Of a DNA stretch of 64,000 bases, positions 40,027 to 48,076 are shown piece after piece. Position numbers and translations under genes: made by a program. Numbering within the stretch: position 1 is the stretch's first letter; the number at the start of each line of letters is the position of its first letter. The stretch lies in contig NZ_JBHTJT010000002.1 of assembly GCF_042676185.1 (NCBI RefSeq), positions 62,001 to 126,000 on the forward strand. Reading direction: 5' to 3'. The DNA comes from Tropicimonas aquimaris. GTDB lineage: Bacteria > Pseudomonadota > Alphaproteobacteria > Rhodobacterales > Rhodobacteraceae. The notes under the pieces are model-generated. The model saw only the letters and a program-made list of their open reading frames with translations, did no database searches and was not told the origin of the DNA.

Positions 40027-40628
40027 GCCGCCCCATCATCGCCATCCTGCGTGGCATCTCGCCCTCCGAGGCCGCTCCCGCCGCGCTGTCGCTGCTCGAC
40101 GCGGGCATCGACAGGATCGAGGTTCCGCTCAACTCGCCCGACCCGCTGGAGAGCATCCGCGAGATGGCCGTCGCGGTGGGTGACCGGGCGCTGATCGGCG
40201 CGGGCACCGTGCTCACCGTAGCGCAGGTCGAGCAGGTCGCCGAGGCCGGCGGCAAGCTCGTGGTCTCGCCAAACTGCGTGCCCGAGGTGATCCGGGCCAC
40301 CAAGGCGCATGGCATGGAGTCCTGGCCGGGCATCTTCACCCCGACCGAGGCCTTTGCCGCACTCGAGGCAGGCGCCGACGGGCTGAAGCTCTTCCCCGGC
40401 AACATGGCAGGGCCGGACGGACTCAAGGCCCTGCGCGCCGTGCTACCACCGAACACGGAAGTCTTTGCCGTAGGCGGTGCCGGGCCGGAGAACTTCAAGA
40501 CGTGGCTGGCCGCCGGAGCCGACGGGTTCGGCATCGGCTCGGCGCTCTACACGCCCGGCATGGACGCCGGGGACATCTTCGCCCGCGCCAGCCGGATCGT
40601 GCAGGCCTACGACGCCGCAGCCTCATGA
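40023..40628 (+). CDS. dgoA: 2-dehydro-3-deoxy-6-phosphogalactonate aldolase DgoA
   Basis: 201-aa KDPG/KDPGal aldolase, splitting KDPGal to pyruvate and glyceraldehyde-3-phosphate. The Schiff-base Lys122 is in ADGLKLFPGN, and the Glu33 region RIEVPLNSPDPLE matches the KDPGal branch. VSPNC at 81-85 and FAVGGAGPENFKTWLAAGADGFGIGSALY near the C-terminus are conserved. Four-nucleotide overlaps join it to dgoK and to the lactonase. Confidence 0.92.
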   Translation: MSRPIIAILRGISPSEAAPAALSLLDAGIDRIEVPLNSPDPLESIREMAVAVGDRALIGAGTVLTVAQVEQVAEAGGKLVVSPNCVPEVIRATKAHGMESWPGIFTPTEAFAALEAGADGLKLFPGNMAGPDGLKALRAVLPPNTEVFAVGGAGPENFKTWLAAGADGFGIGSALYTPGMDAGDIFARASRIVQAYDAAAS

Positions 40629-41485
40629 CACGGATCTTCGAAGCCACCCCCTGCCGGCTTGGCGAGGGGCCACTCTGGCATCCCACGCGGGGCCAGCTCT
40701 TCTGGTTCGACATCCTCGACCGCAAACTGCTGACCCGGGCCGACGGCGACACCCGGGTCTGGCAATTCGACGACCATGTCTCGGCCGCTGGCTGGCTCGA
40801 CGAAACGGCGCTGCTGGTCGCCTCTTCGACCGCCCTGTTCCGGTTCGACCTCGAGACCGGTGCGCGGGAGGAGATCTGCCCGCTCGAAGCGGACAACCCC
40901 GTTACCCGCTCCAACGATGGCCGGGCCGATCCCTGGGGCGGCTTCTGGATCGGCACGATGGGCTTCAACGCCGAGGAAGGCGCCGGGGCGATTTACCGTT
41001 ATTTCCGCGGCGAGCTGCGCAGGATCCTGCCCGGCATCACCATCCCCAACGCGATCTGCTTCGACCCCGATGGCGGGTACGCCTGCTGTTGCGACACCCG
41101 CGAACACGTCATCCGAAAGCTTCGGCTGAACGAGGCCGACGGCTGGCCGGAAGGCGAATCCGAGGTCTTCATCGACATGCGGGAGCATGACTGGGGGCCG
41201 GACGGCGCCGTGATCGACGCCGAAGGCAGGTTCTGGAATGCGCAATGGGGCGCCGCGCGGGTCGCCGTCTATGATCGTGCCGGTCGCCTGACCGACACAA
41301 TCCCGTTCGGTGCCCGCCAGACGACCTGTCTCGCGTTTGGCGGCGACGATCTTTGCACCCTCTTCGTGACCTCCGCCCGCGACGGCCTTTCTGAAAACGC
41401 CATCGTCGCGCGACCCGAAAACGGCATGACCTTCGCCGTCGACGCTGTCGGCAAGGGTCAGCCCGAACACAAGGTGATCCTGTGA
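40625..41485 (+). CDS. SMP-30/gluconolactonase-family lactonase (probable galactonolactonase)
   Basis: 286-aa six-bladed propeller enzyme of the SMP-30/gluconolaconase/LRE family. The metal Glu is in CRLGEGPLWHP (Glu14), the Asn/Asp ligands in ITIPNAICFDPDGG and DWGPDGAVIDAEGRFWNAQWG. It would hydrolyse galactonolactone to galactonate. It is flanked by 4-nt overlaps. A cluster CCCD within blade four is unusual but not near the metal site. Confidence 0.88.
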   Translation: MTRIFEATPCRLGEGPLWHPTRGQLFWFDILDRKLLTRADGDTRVWQFDDHVSAAGWLDETALLVASSTALFRFDLETGAREEICPLEADNPVTRSNDGRADPWGGFWIGTMGFNAEEGAGAIYRYFRGELRRILPGITIPNAICFDPDGGYACCCDTREHVIRKLRLNEADGWPEGESEVFIDMREHDWGPDGAVIDAEGRFWNAQWGAARVAVYDRAGRLTDTIPFGARQTTCLAFGGDDLCTLFVTSARDGLSENAIVARPENGMTFAVDAVGKGQPEHKVIL

Positions 41486-43386
41486 AACCTGCACTCGGCG
41501 TCTGCTACTACCCCGAACACTGGCCCGAGGAATTCTGGGCCGAGGATGCCGCCCTGATGGCAGCGACCGGCCTGACCTGGGTGCGGATCGGCGAATTTGC
41601 CTGGTCGCGGCTGGAACCGCAGCCCGGGAAGTTCGCCTTCGATTGGCTCGACCGAGCGATCAAGACCCTTGGCAACGCTGGGCTCAAGGTGGTGCTCGGC
41701 ACGCCGACGGCCACGCCGCCACGCTGGATGATCGAGCGGCACCCGGACATGCTGGCTGTCGACGCCCAGGGCCGGCCGCGCAAGTTCGGCTCCCGCCGTC
41801 ACTACTGCTTCAGTCATCTCGGCTACCGCGAGGCAAGCGTCCGCATTGCCCGGATCCTTGGCGAACGCTACGGCCGCAACCCGCATGTCCAGGCCTGGCA
41901 GATCGACAACGAATACGCCTGCCACGACACCACGCTGAGTTATTCCGCCGCCGCCGTCGCGGGCTTCCGCAACTGGCTGGCGCAGCGCTACCAGTCGCCG
42001 GACGCGCTGAACCGGGCCTGGGGCAACGTGTTCTGGTCGATGGAATACGCCGACTTCTCCGAGATCGACCCGCCGGCACTTACCGTGACCGAGCCCAACC
42101 CCGCCCACGTGATGGACTGGCGCCGCTATTCCAGTGACCAGGTCGTCGCCTTCAACCGCGCCCAGGCCGAGGCGCTGCGGCCGCTGACCGACGCGCCGCT
42201 GATCCACAACTACATGGGCCGCGTGCTGGACTTCGACCACTTCGACACCGGCGCCGACCTCGACATCGCCAGTTGGGACAGCTACCCGATCGGCTTTCTC
42301 TCTGACCGGCTCGAGGACGGCCCCGAGCACAAACGGCGCTACCTTCGGCAGGGCGATCCGGACATGCAGGCGCTCCACCACGACCTCTACCGCGCGGTCG
42401 GGCGGGGTCGCTGGTGGGTGATGGAGCAGCAGCCGGGCCCAGTAAACTGGGCGCCGCATAACCCCGCACCTTTGCCGGGTATGGTCCGGCTATGGGCCTG
42501 GGAGGCCATCGCCCACGGCGCCGAGGCAGTCTGCTATTTCCGCTGGCGCCAAGCGCCTTTCGCGCAGGAGCAGATGCACGCCGGCCTGCTGCTCCCCGAC
42601 AGCGCCCCCGCTCCGGGCCTTGCCGAGGCTGCGCAGGTCGCCCGCGAGCTTGCCACGATGCCGGACATCAAGCCGACCCAGGCACGCGTGGCGATCCTGT
42701 TCGACTATCCCTCCGCCTGGGCCTGGGAAGCGCAGCCGCAGGGTGCCGATTTCGACTATTTCCGGCTCGTGTCCGAGGTCTATCGTGGCCTCCGCAAACT
42801 CGGGCTGAACATCGATATCCTGCCACTGACCTGCGCCGACCTCTCAGCCTACAAGCTGGTGCTCGGCCCCGGCCTCTTCACCCTGCCCGAGCGCCTGGTC
42901 GCGGCCCTTTCGACCTACGACGGGCTCGCCATCCTAGGCCCGCGCACCGGCACCCGGACGCCGGATTTCGCCATCCCCGTGCCCCTGCCTCCCGCGCTCC
43001 CGGGGTTCGATACCACGATCGCGCTCACCGAGAGCCTGCCGAATGGCGCCGAAGAGCCGCTGGAAGCCGGAGGCACCGTCGGGCGCTGGCTCGAGCGGCT
43101 GGAGGGCACGGCCGAGGTCGTGGAGCGCACCAGGTCCGGCCAGCCGGTGCTGGTCCGCTCCGGCAGGCTGCACTACCTCGCGGGCTGGCCGGACCCGGAG
43201 GCGATGGTTCGTATCCTGCGCAACGCCTGCGCCGAGGCCGGCATCGTCACGACCGACCTGCCGGACGGCCTTCGCATCAGCGACACGGCCACCCATCGCT
43301 TCTACATCAATTACGCGCCCGAACCGCAGAGCCACGATGGCGTGACTGTGCCCGCGGCCGGCGTCACCTGGACACCGCTCCCATGA
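41482..43386 (+). CDS. GH42 beta-galactosidase
   Basis: 634-aa cytoplasmic retaining beta-galactosidase of GH42. The acid/base Glu144 is in WQIDNEYACH and the nucleophile is probably Glu315 in VMEQQPGPVNW. GVCYYPEHWPEEFW (about 6-19) and MLAVDAQGRPRKFGSRRHYC are family markers. No signal peptide. The start is GTG at 41482, overlapping the lactonase stop as GTGA; the stop overlaps galM. It adds beta-linked galactosides (lactose-like) to the locus's substrate range. Confidence 0.92.
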   Translation: MKPALGVCYYPEHWPEEFWAEDAALMAATGLTWVRIGEFAWSRLEPQPGKFAFDWLDRAIKTLGNAGLKVVLGTPTATPPRWMIERHPDMLAVDAQGRPRKFGSRRHYCFSHLGYREASVRIARILGERYGRNPHVQAWQIDNEYACHDTTLSYSAAAVAGFRNWLAQRYQSPDALNRAWGNVFWSMEYADFSEIDPPALTVTEPNPAHVMDWRRYSSDQVVAFNRAQAEALRPLTDAPLIHNYMGRVLDFDHFDTGADLDIASWDSYPIGFLSDRLEDGPEHKRRYLRQGDPDMQALHHDLYRAVGRGRWWVMEQQPGPVNWAPHNPAPLPGMVRLWAWEAIAHGAEAVCYFRWRQAPFAQEQMHAGLLLPDSAPAPGLAEAAQVARELATMPDIKPTQARVAILFDYPSAWAWEAQPQGADFDYFRLVSEVYRGLRKLGLNIDILPLTCADLSAYKLVLGPGLFTLPERLVAALSTYDGLAILGPRTGTRTPDFAIPVPLPPALPGFDTTIALTESLPNGAEEPLEAGGTVGRWLERLEGTAEVVERTRSGQPVLVRSGRLHYLAGWPDPEAMVRILRNACAEAGIVTTDLPDGLRISDTATHRFYINYAPEPQSHDGVTVPAAGVTWTPLP

Positions 43387-44381
43387 CCCGCACGCCCTTC
43401 GGTATCACCCGGGCCGGCATCCACGTTGAGCGGATCACCCTTCACAACGCAGCGATCCGGGCCAGCGTGCTGACTTATGGCGCGACGCTCCAGAGCCTCT
43501 ATCTTTCCGGGCTCGACCGGTCGCTGACCCTCGGAAGCCAAGACCTCGCCGGCTACGAATCCGGCGCCTTCGGCTATTTCGGAACCATCGTCGGCCCCGT
43601 CGCCAACCGGATCGGCGGCGCCACGACCCTCTTCCGGGGTCGCCGCCTCGACTTCGAGGCGAACGATGCCGGCGTGAACCACCTGCATGGCGGCAGCACC
43701 GGGCTCGGCGGTAAAGTCTGGCAGGTGGCGGCTGCCACCGACACCCGGCTGCTGCTCACCTGCACGGCCGCAGATGGCGAAGGCGGCCTGCCCGGCAACC
43801 GGCGTTTCGAGGCCGAGTACACCCTCGGCGATGGCCCGGAGCTGACCCTCTCGCTCCGGGCGCGGAGCGACACGGCAACGCTCGTGAACCTCTGCAACCA
43901 CAGCTACTGGAACCTCTCGGACAACCCGACCTTCGACGGCCACACACTGCAGGTCGCCGCCCGCGCCTACCTGCCAACCGACGCCACGGCCCTCCCCACG
44001 GGCGAGATCCGACCTGTGGATGGCACGCCCCTTGATTTCCGCGCGCTCCGCGTCCTCAAGCCGGCAGACGTGTTCGACACCAACCTCTGCCTCGCCGAGG
44101 CTCGCCGCCCGCTCACGCCCGCCGCAACCCTGACCGCGCCAGACGGCCTCGCGATGACGCTGGAAACAACGGAACCCGGCCTCCAGCTTTACGATGCCCG
44201 CCACATGCCCGTTCTTGGCGCAGAGGGGCTCGACGGCCGCCCTTGCGGCCCGCGATGCGGCATCGCCCTCGAGGCACAGGGCTGGCCCGACGCGCCCAAC
44301 AGGCCCGGCTTCCCGAGCGTTGAGCTTGAGGCGGGCGAAACCTCCGACCAGGTGACCCGCTTCCACTTCTCACACCCCTGA
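43383..44381 (+). CDS. galM: Aldose 1-epimerase (mutarotase)
   Basis: 332-aa galactose mutarotase interconverting alpha- and beta-galactose before oxidation. Conserved stretches GTIVGPVANRIGGATTLF, VNHLHGGSTGLGGKVW (His), LCNHSYWNLSDN (His) and IALEAQGWPDAPNRPGFPS (Glu) hold the catalytic residues. The ATG overlaps the beta-galactosidase stop by 4 nt. Last gene of the operon, followed by two hairpins. Confidence 0.93.
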   Translation: MTRTPFGITRAGIHVERITLHNAAIRASVLTYGATLQSLYLSGLDRSLTLGSQDLAGYESGAFGYFGTIVGPVANRIGGATTLFRGRRLDFEANDAGVNHLHGGSTGLGGKVWQVAAATDTRLLLTCTAADGEGGLPGNRRFEAEYTLGDGPELTLSLRARSDTATLVNLCNHSYWNLSDNPTFDGHTLQVAARAYLPTDATALPTGEIRPVDGTPLDFRALRVLKPADVFDTNLCLAEARRPLTPAATLTAPDGLAMTLETTEPGLQLYDARHMPVLGAEGLDGRPCGPRCGIALEAQGWPDAPNRPGFPSVELEAGETSDQVTRFHFSHP

Positions 44382-44412
44382 CCCTCTTCTTGGTCCCAAT
44401 ACCCTCGCCGAA

Positions 44413-44436
44413 GGCGCGCGCGCGTCAGCGCGCGCC
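44413..44436 (+). terminator. Terminator hairpin after galM
   Basis: 9-bp perfect stem GGCGCGCGC/GCGCGCGCC with a 6-nt loop, 32 nt past the galM stop. It is followed by an A-rich stretch (AGAAAAGAAA) rather than U, so termination strength is uncertain. Confidence 0.6.
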
Positions 44437-44451
44437 CTCGAGAAAAGAAAC

Positions 44452-44477
44452 GGGGCGCCCGGTCTCCCAGGCGCCCC
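44452..44477. terminator. Second hairpin between convergent galM and phytase-like gene
   Basis: Perfect 8-bp stem GGGGCGCC/GGCGCCCC with a 10-nt loop. It lies 29 nt beyond the stop of the minus-strand gene at 44506. Read on the minus strand it is followed by GTTTCTTTTCTCG, a fair U-tract, so it likely ends that gene. Confidence 0.7.
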
Positions 44478-44505
44478 CTCGGCACTTCGACCTGTCAGGC
44501 AGGGA

Positions 44506-46680
44506 TCACTCGGCCATGCCGATCGAGAAAAACAGCGTTTCGCCGGAATGGTCGTCGATGCCGTCGTTGTCGGTCGAGACGAAGATCTTGCCGGCCGCGT
44601 CGATGGCCAGGCCCTCGACCTTGTCCTGGACGTAGCCGTTGAGCTGCAGCAGGTCAGGGATCAGGTCGCGCACCTCCTCCTTGCTCACCACCGGCAGTTC
44701 GCCCTCGAGCGCAGCCGGAACCATCTCGGCAGCCGGCACGCGGTAGACCTTCTTGGTCACCGCCGCATCGCCGATCAGGTTGTCGCGCTCGACGACGTAG
44801 ACCCAGTCGCCATGGGCGACGATCTCGGACAGACCGACCCAGCCGGAGTTCGGCGCGGCCTTCGGGTAGTGCACGGCGCCCCATTCCCCGGTCTCGAGAT
44901 TGTAGGCCACAAGCTTCGCGTGATCCTTCGGATCGTCGCCCCACTCACGCTGAACCGCCATCCAGAGCGTGTCGCCGATCTTGGTGACACCCTCGAAGCC
45001 GAAACGGGTCTCGCCGGCCAGAAGCTCTGCCGGCAGGCCGATCTCTTCCTCGATCGCGCCTTCGGCGTCCACGCGGTAGAGCGCATGCGGGATCACATGG
45101 TCGGTGCGGCCCTCGGAGGCGAGCCAGAAGCCGCCTTCGCCGTCGAGCGCGATGCCCTCAAGGTCAAGCTTCTGGGCCGGCTGGCCCTCGCGGGTGACAC
45201 GGATCGCCTCCACGATCTTCGCCGGATGGTCGGTCGCGTCGATCTTGAAGATCGTCGGCTGCATCCCGTAGAAACTGTCGTTCACGGCGTAGATCATTCC
45301 GGGAACCTCGGCGTCGGCGACCATGCCCGAGATCGCGCCCCAGCCGACCGGCGCACCGTTCTCCATGGTGATGCCCCTGGAGGTCAGCATCGGGTAGGCG
45401 GCGTCGCCCTCGGCCATCTCGAAGATCATCACATGGGCGCGCACGCCGCCGTCCGGGCCAAGGTCGGTCTCGTTTGCGGAGACCAGCAGGTTGCGCTCGG
45501 GGATCGCCACGTAGCCCTCGGGCCCGATGCCGGAGGGAAGCAGCTGCTTCAGCACCGGGGCGGACGGGTCGGTCGCGTCGTAGACGCCGACCACCGAGGC
45601 ACGCTCGGCGCCGATGAAGACGTAGGGCGTGCCACCGAAGGTCGCGACCTCGACCGACTCGGGCTCGACGCCCTTGTTGCCCGAACGGCCCTCGGGATAG
45701 TGGCCGATCTCCGCCACGGCATACTCGAACGACGCGCCGTCCTCGTAGACGACCGAGCCGTCCTTGTTGAAGATCGTCCAGCCACGCGAGCCGCCGTCCA
45801 TGTCGCCTTCATTGGCGGTGACGAAGTGGTCGTCGTCCAGCCACTTCACGGCATCGGGTTCGCGCAGGCGGCCCATCTGCTCGCCGTCGAAGGTCAGCGC
45901 GCCTTCCTCGTCGACATCGATGTTCTCGAGGTCGACCCCACCAGCGGAAAAGTTCGCCAGCAGCGTGCCGTCACGGGCAACCACGGCGATGTGGTTGTTC
46001 TCCTGCAGCGTCACCACCGTCTCGCCCAGACCGTTCACGTCGACGAATTCCGGCTCCGGGTCTTCCGGGGCGACCTCGGCCAGGCCGGTCAGCTCGACCG
46101 TCTTCAGCGTGTCGCAGACCGCGGTGTTGTCGGTGGCATCGATCATCGCGAGGAACCCCGCGGGCATCTGGCCCACGCGGCCGTCGCCGGCTTCCTCGTC
46201 GCGCTCGTTCTCGATGGCGACGACGACAAAGGAGCCGTCCTTGGCCGCGGCCACCGAATCCGACTGACCGCCCAGATCGCAGGTGCCGACGATCTCCTTG
46301 CCTGCAATGTCGATCACCGCGAGGTGGCCCGAGGGATCGGTGTAGCTCTCGGAGTTGTTGACGCCGACATAGGCACGGTCGCCGATGATCGCGACCGAGG
46401 TCGGCTCACCGTCCAGCGCGATGTTGCCCAGCGGCTTCGGCGCCGCGGCATCGGTGATGTCGATCAGACCGATCACGCCAAGCGGGCTGTCCGTGTAGAC
46501 CAGCGTCATGCCATCCGGCGTCGCCGCGATGATCTCGGCAGAGGTCTCGCGCGCGGCGTCCTCACCCTCGGCCATGTTCAGCGGCGTTGCGAAGGAGGCG
46601 ATGCGGTTGAAGGTCATCTCAGCATGTGCCGAGCCGGCGACAAGAGCCAGCACCGAGCTGACGGTCAGTAGTCTGTTCAT
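44506..46680 (-). CDS. Secreted esterase-like activity of phytase family protein
   Basis: 724-aa exported protein with a Sec signal peptide (MNRLLTVSSVLALVAGSAHA). The mature part has a propeller-like N-terminal region (LAVIDIAGKEIVGTC and similar repeats) and a C-terminal phytase-esterase-like domain (from about 430: GMIYAVNDSFYGMQPTIFKIDA, QKLDLEGIALDGEGGFWLASEG, KVEGLAIDAAGKIFVSTDNDGIDDHSGETLFF). Many acidic loops could bind Ca. It may act on organic phosphate outside the inner membrane. A Pho-box-like site lies upstream and its ribosome-binding site is in a hairpin, both noted separately. Confidence 0.82.
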   Translation of the reverse strand: MNRLLTVSSVLALVAGSAHAEMTFNRIASFATPLNMAEGEDAARETSAEIIAATPDGMTLVYTDSPLGVIGLIDITDAAAPKPLGNIALDGEPTSVAIIGDRAYVGVNNSESYTDPSGHLAVIDIAGKEIVGTCDLGGQSDSVAAAKDGSFVVVAIENERDEEAGDGRVGQMPAGFLAMIDATDNTAVCDTLKTVELTGLAEVAPEDPEPEFVDVNGLGETVVTLQENNHIAVVARDGTLLANFSAGGVDLENIDVDEEGALTFDGEQMGRLREPDAVKWLDDDHFVTANEGDMDGGSRGWTIFNKDGSVVYEDGASFEYAVAEIGHYPEGRSGNKGVEPESVEVATFGGTPYVFIGAERASVVGVYDATDPSAPVLKQLLPSGIGPEGYVAIPERNLLVSANETDLGPDGGVRAHVMIFEMAEGDAAYPMLTSRGITMENGAPVGWGAISGMVADAEVPGMIYAVNDSFYGMQPTIFKIDATDHPAKIVEAIRVTREGQPAQKLDLEGIALDGEGGFWLASEGRTDHVIPHALYRVDAEGAIEEEIGLPAELLAGETRFGFEGVTKIGDTLWMAVQREWGDDPKDHAKLVAYNLETGEWGAVHYPKAAPNSGWVGLSEIVAHGDWVYVVERDNLIGDAAVTKKVYRVPAAEMVPAALEGELPVVSKEEVRDLIPDLLQLNGYVQDKVEGLAIDAAGKIFVSTDNDGIDDHSGETLFFSIGMAE

Positions 46681-46686
46681 AGGGAA

Positions 46687-46708
46687 CCCCCGTTGGATTT
46701 CACGGGGG
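46687..46708 (-). other. Hairpin containing the ribosome-binding site of the phytase-like gene
   Basis: Minus-strand stem CCCCCGT/ACGGGGG (7 bp, 8-nt loop). The GGGGG arm is the only Shine-Dalgarno-like sequence and ends 6 nt before the ATG at 46680, so folding would hide it from the ribosome. Confidence 0.55.
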
Positions 46709-46746
46709 GATCTGTGGCCACGAACGACGACGCTCAGGTAACGGCT

Positions 46747-46766
46747 ATGTTTCAGTTTGATGAAAG
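46747..46766 (-). promoter_or_regulatory. Pho-box-like site upstream of the phytase-like gene
   Basis: Minus strand reads CTTTCATCAAACTGAAACAT: two 7-mers spaced 11 nt apart, as in PhoB boxes (CTGTCAT-N4-CTGTCAT). The first matches 6 of 7, the second is weaker. It lies about 67 nt before the start codon, and the gene product fits phosphate scavenging. Confidence 0.5.
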
Positions 46767-46788
46767 CTGAGGCCTACGGGGCGGTTGG

Positions 46789-47097
46789 CTATCGATTGTA
46801 GGCCTCGATCTCGATGGCGAGCCGCGTCTGCTTGTCCGCCAGCTCCTTCATGATGTCCTTGCGAAGCGCCGGATCATGCTCGCCGTCCAGTCTTTCCCGA
46901 AGCGCGGCGATCTCGATGTTGAGCAGTACCGGAACGGGCCTCGCGTCGGACTCGGCCAGCAGCTTGTCGATCACGCTGGGCGCGGGGCCATCTAGGTCCG
47001 GGATCGGCTCGCCGGAACCGGACAGGTCATCGAACTCGCCCCGCGCCTCCATTCGGCTCAGGAAAAGGTCGATCGTCAGATTGAGCGGATGTGCCAT
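46789..47097 (-). CDS. DUF1992 family protein
   Basis: 102-aa cytoplasmic protein: MAHPLNLTIDLFLSRMEARGEFDDLSGSGEPIPDLDG is the DUF1992 core (the DnaJ homologue subfamily C member 28-like conserved domain), followed by a charged helical C-terminal half. The ATG at 47097 has GAGGG 6 nt upstream. Function unknown. It is downstream of the CPBP protease gene and upstream of the Pho-box region on the same strand. Confidence 0.85.
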   Translation of the reverse strand: MAHPLNLTIDLFLSRMEARGEFDDLSGSGEPIPDLDGPAPSVIDKLLAESDARPVPVLLNIEIAALRERLDGEHDPALRKDIMKELADKQTRLAIEIEAYNR

Positions 47098-47205
47098 GGG
47101 ATACCCTCGCAAGTCGCCGAAATAAGCATTTCCCCAGAAGGTTCAATCGTCCCGCCCTGCGACGAACCGACCTGCCCCCCCGGGCACGGCCGAAATGGAG
47201 TCGCC

Positions 47206-47946
47206 TCAGAACGGGCGGACGACATTGCCCGAATAGAAGAACACCCCGAGCCCTACGAGGAACAGCACGTCTCCGGCCACGGCGTGCAGCAGGAGCGCCA
47301 TCGGGAACGACCGCCGTATCTCGTAGGCCCAGGCAAATGCCAGCCCGCCCACGAAGGTCATGAAGAGCACCACCCAGGACCAGTACATGAGGTGCGCCAG
47401 CGAGAAGATCGCTGCATTGAGCAGTAGCGCCGCCCACCGCTGCCGGGGCAGGATGGACCGGTAGCGGCGGAAGTAGAGCGCCCGGAAGAGCAACTCCTGC
47501 GGAAGCGCGGAGAGCAGCGGATAGAGCATCAGGATCATGATCATCAGTTCCGGCTGCCGCCGCACCAGCGAAAACAGAGCCTCCGGCCGCACCAGCCAGA
47601 GCAGCCCGGTTCCGAACAGCATGACCAGCAGGCCAATCAGCCAGATCCACGCCCAGTCGATGCTGTCGCGCCCCGCGAACAGGTCGCGCCAGCGGAACGT
47701 CGCGGTGCGGTGCAGCAGCACCAGCCCGATAGCGGTCATCGCGAAGAGCACCGGGAACATATGCTGCGGCGGGACCACGATCGCCATTACGATTGGCGAC
47801 AGCACGAACAAGGCAAGGAATTCGGCGCGGAGCCGTCCCGCGCCGGATCTGCCGCTCGATCCCTCCTCGATCATTGCCCGCTCACCATGCGCGGACCCTG
47901 TGCCGAAGCGCGCAGCCACGCAATGGGGGATCGCCTCGAGGGCCAT
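47206..47946 (-). CDS. CPBP-family intramembrane metalloprotease
   Basis: 246-aa membrane protein with about six to seven helices and the ABI/CPBP (CAAX-like) motifs: motif 1 LPQELLFRALYFRRY, motif 2 FSLAHLMYW and motif 3 LLHAVAGDVLF. The first motif reads QE rather than the commoner EE. The substrate is not known. The ATG at 47946 has GAGAGGGAAAGTG upstream; the next ATG at 47874 is possible. Divergent from carB across 130 bp. Confidence 0.85.
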   Translation of the reverse strand: MALEAIPHCVAARFGTGSAHGERAMIEEGSSGRSGAGRLRAEFLALFVLSPIVMAIVVPPQHMFPVLFAMTAIGLVLLHRTATFRWRDLFAGRDSIDWAWIWLIGLLVMLFGTGLLWLVRPEALFSLVRRQPELMIMILMLYPLLSALPQELLFRALYFRRYRSILPRQRWAALLLNAAIFSLAHLMYWSWVVLFMTFVGGLAFAWAYEIRRSFPMALLLHAVAGDVLFLVGLGVFFYSGNVVRPF

Positions 47947-48076
47947 CACTTTCCCTCTCGACACTCCCCGCACGCCCCGCCATCTCGACGTCCGGTCATA
48001 CCGCCCCTTGCGCCCCCCCGCTCGCTGTCTATAACGCAGACAATTTGCGCCGCCCCTGCTGCCCGGAGACTCACTC

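Noticed and set aside
44548..46671. 707-codon plus-strand frame opposite the phytase-like gene
   Set aside because: Antisense to a gene with a signal peptide and domain motifs.
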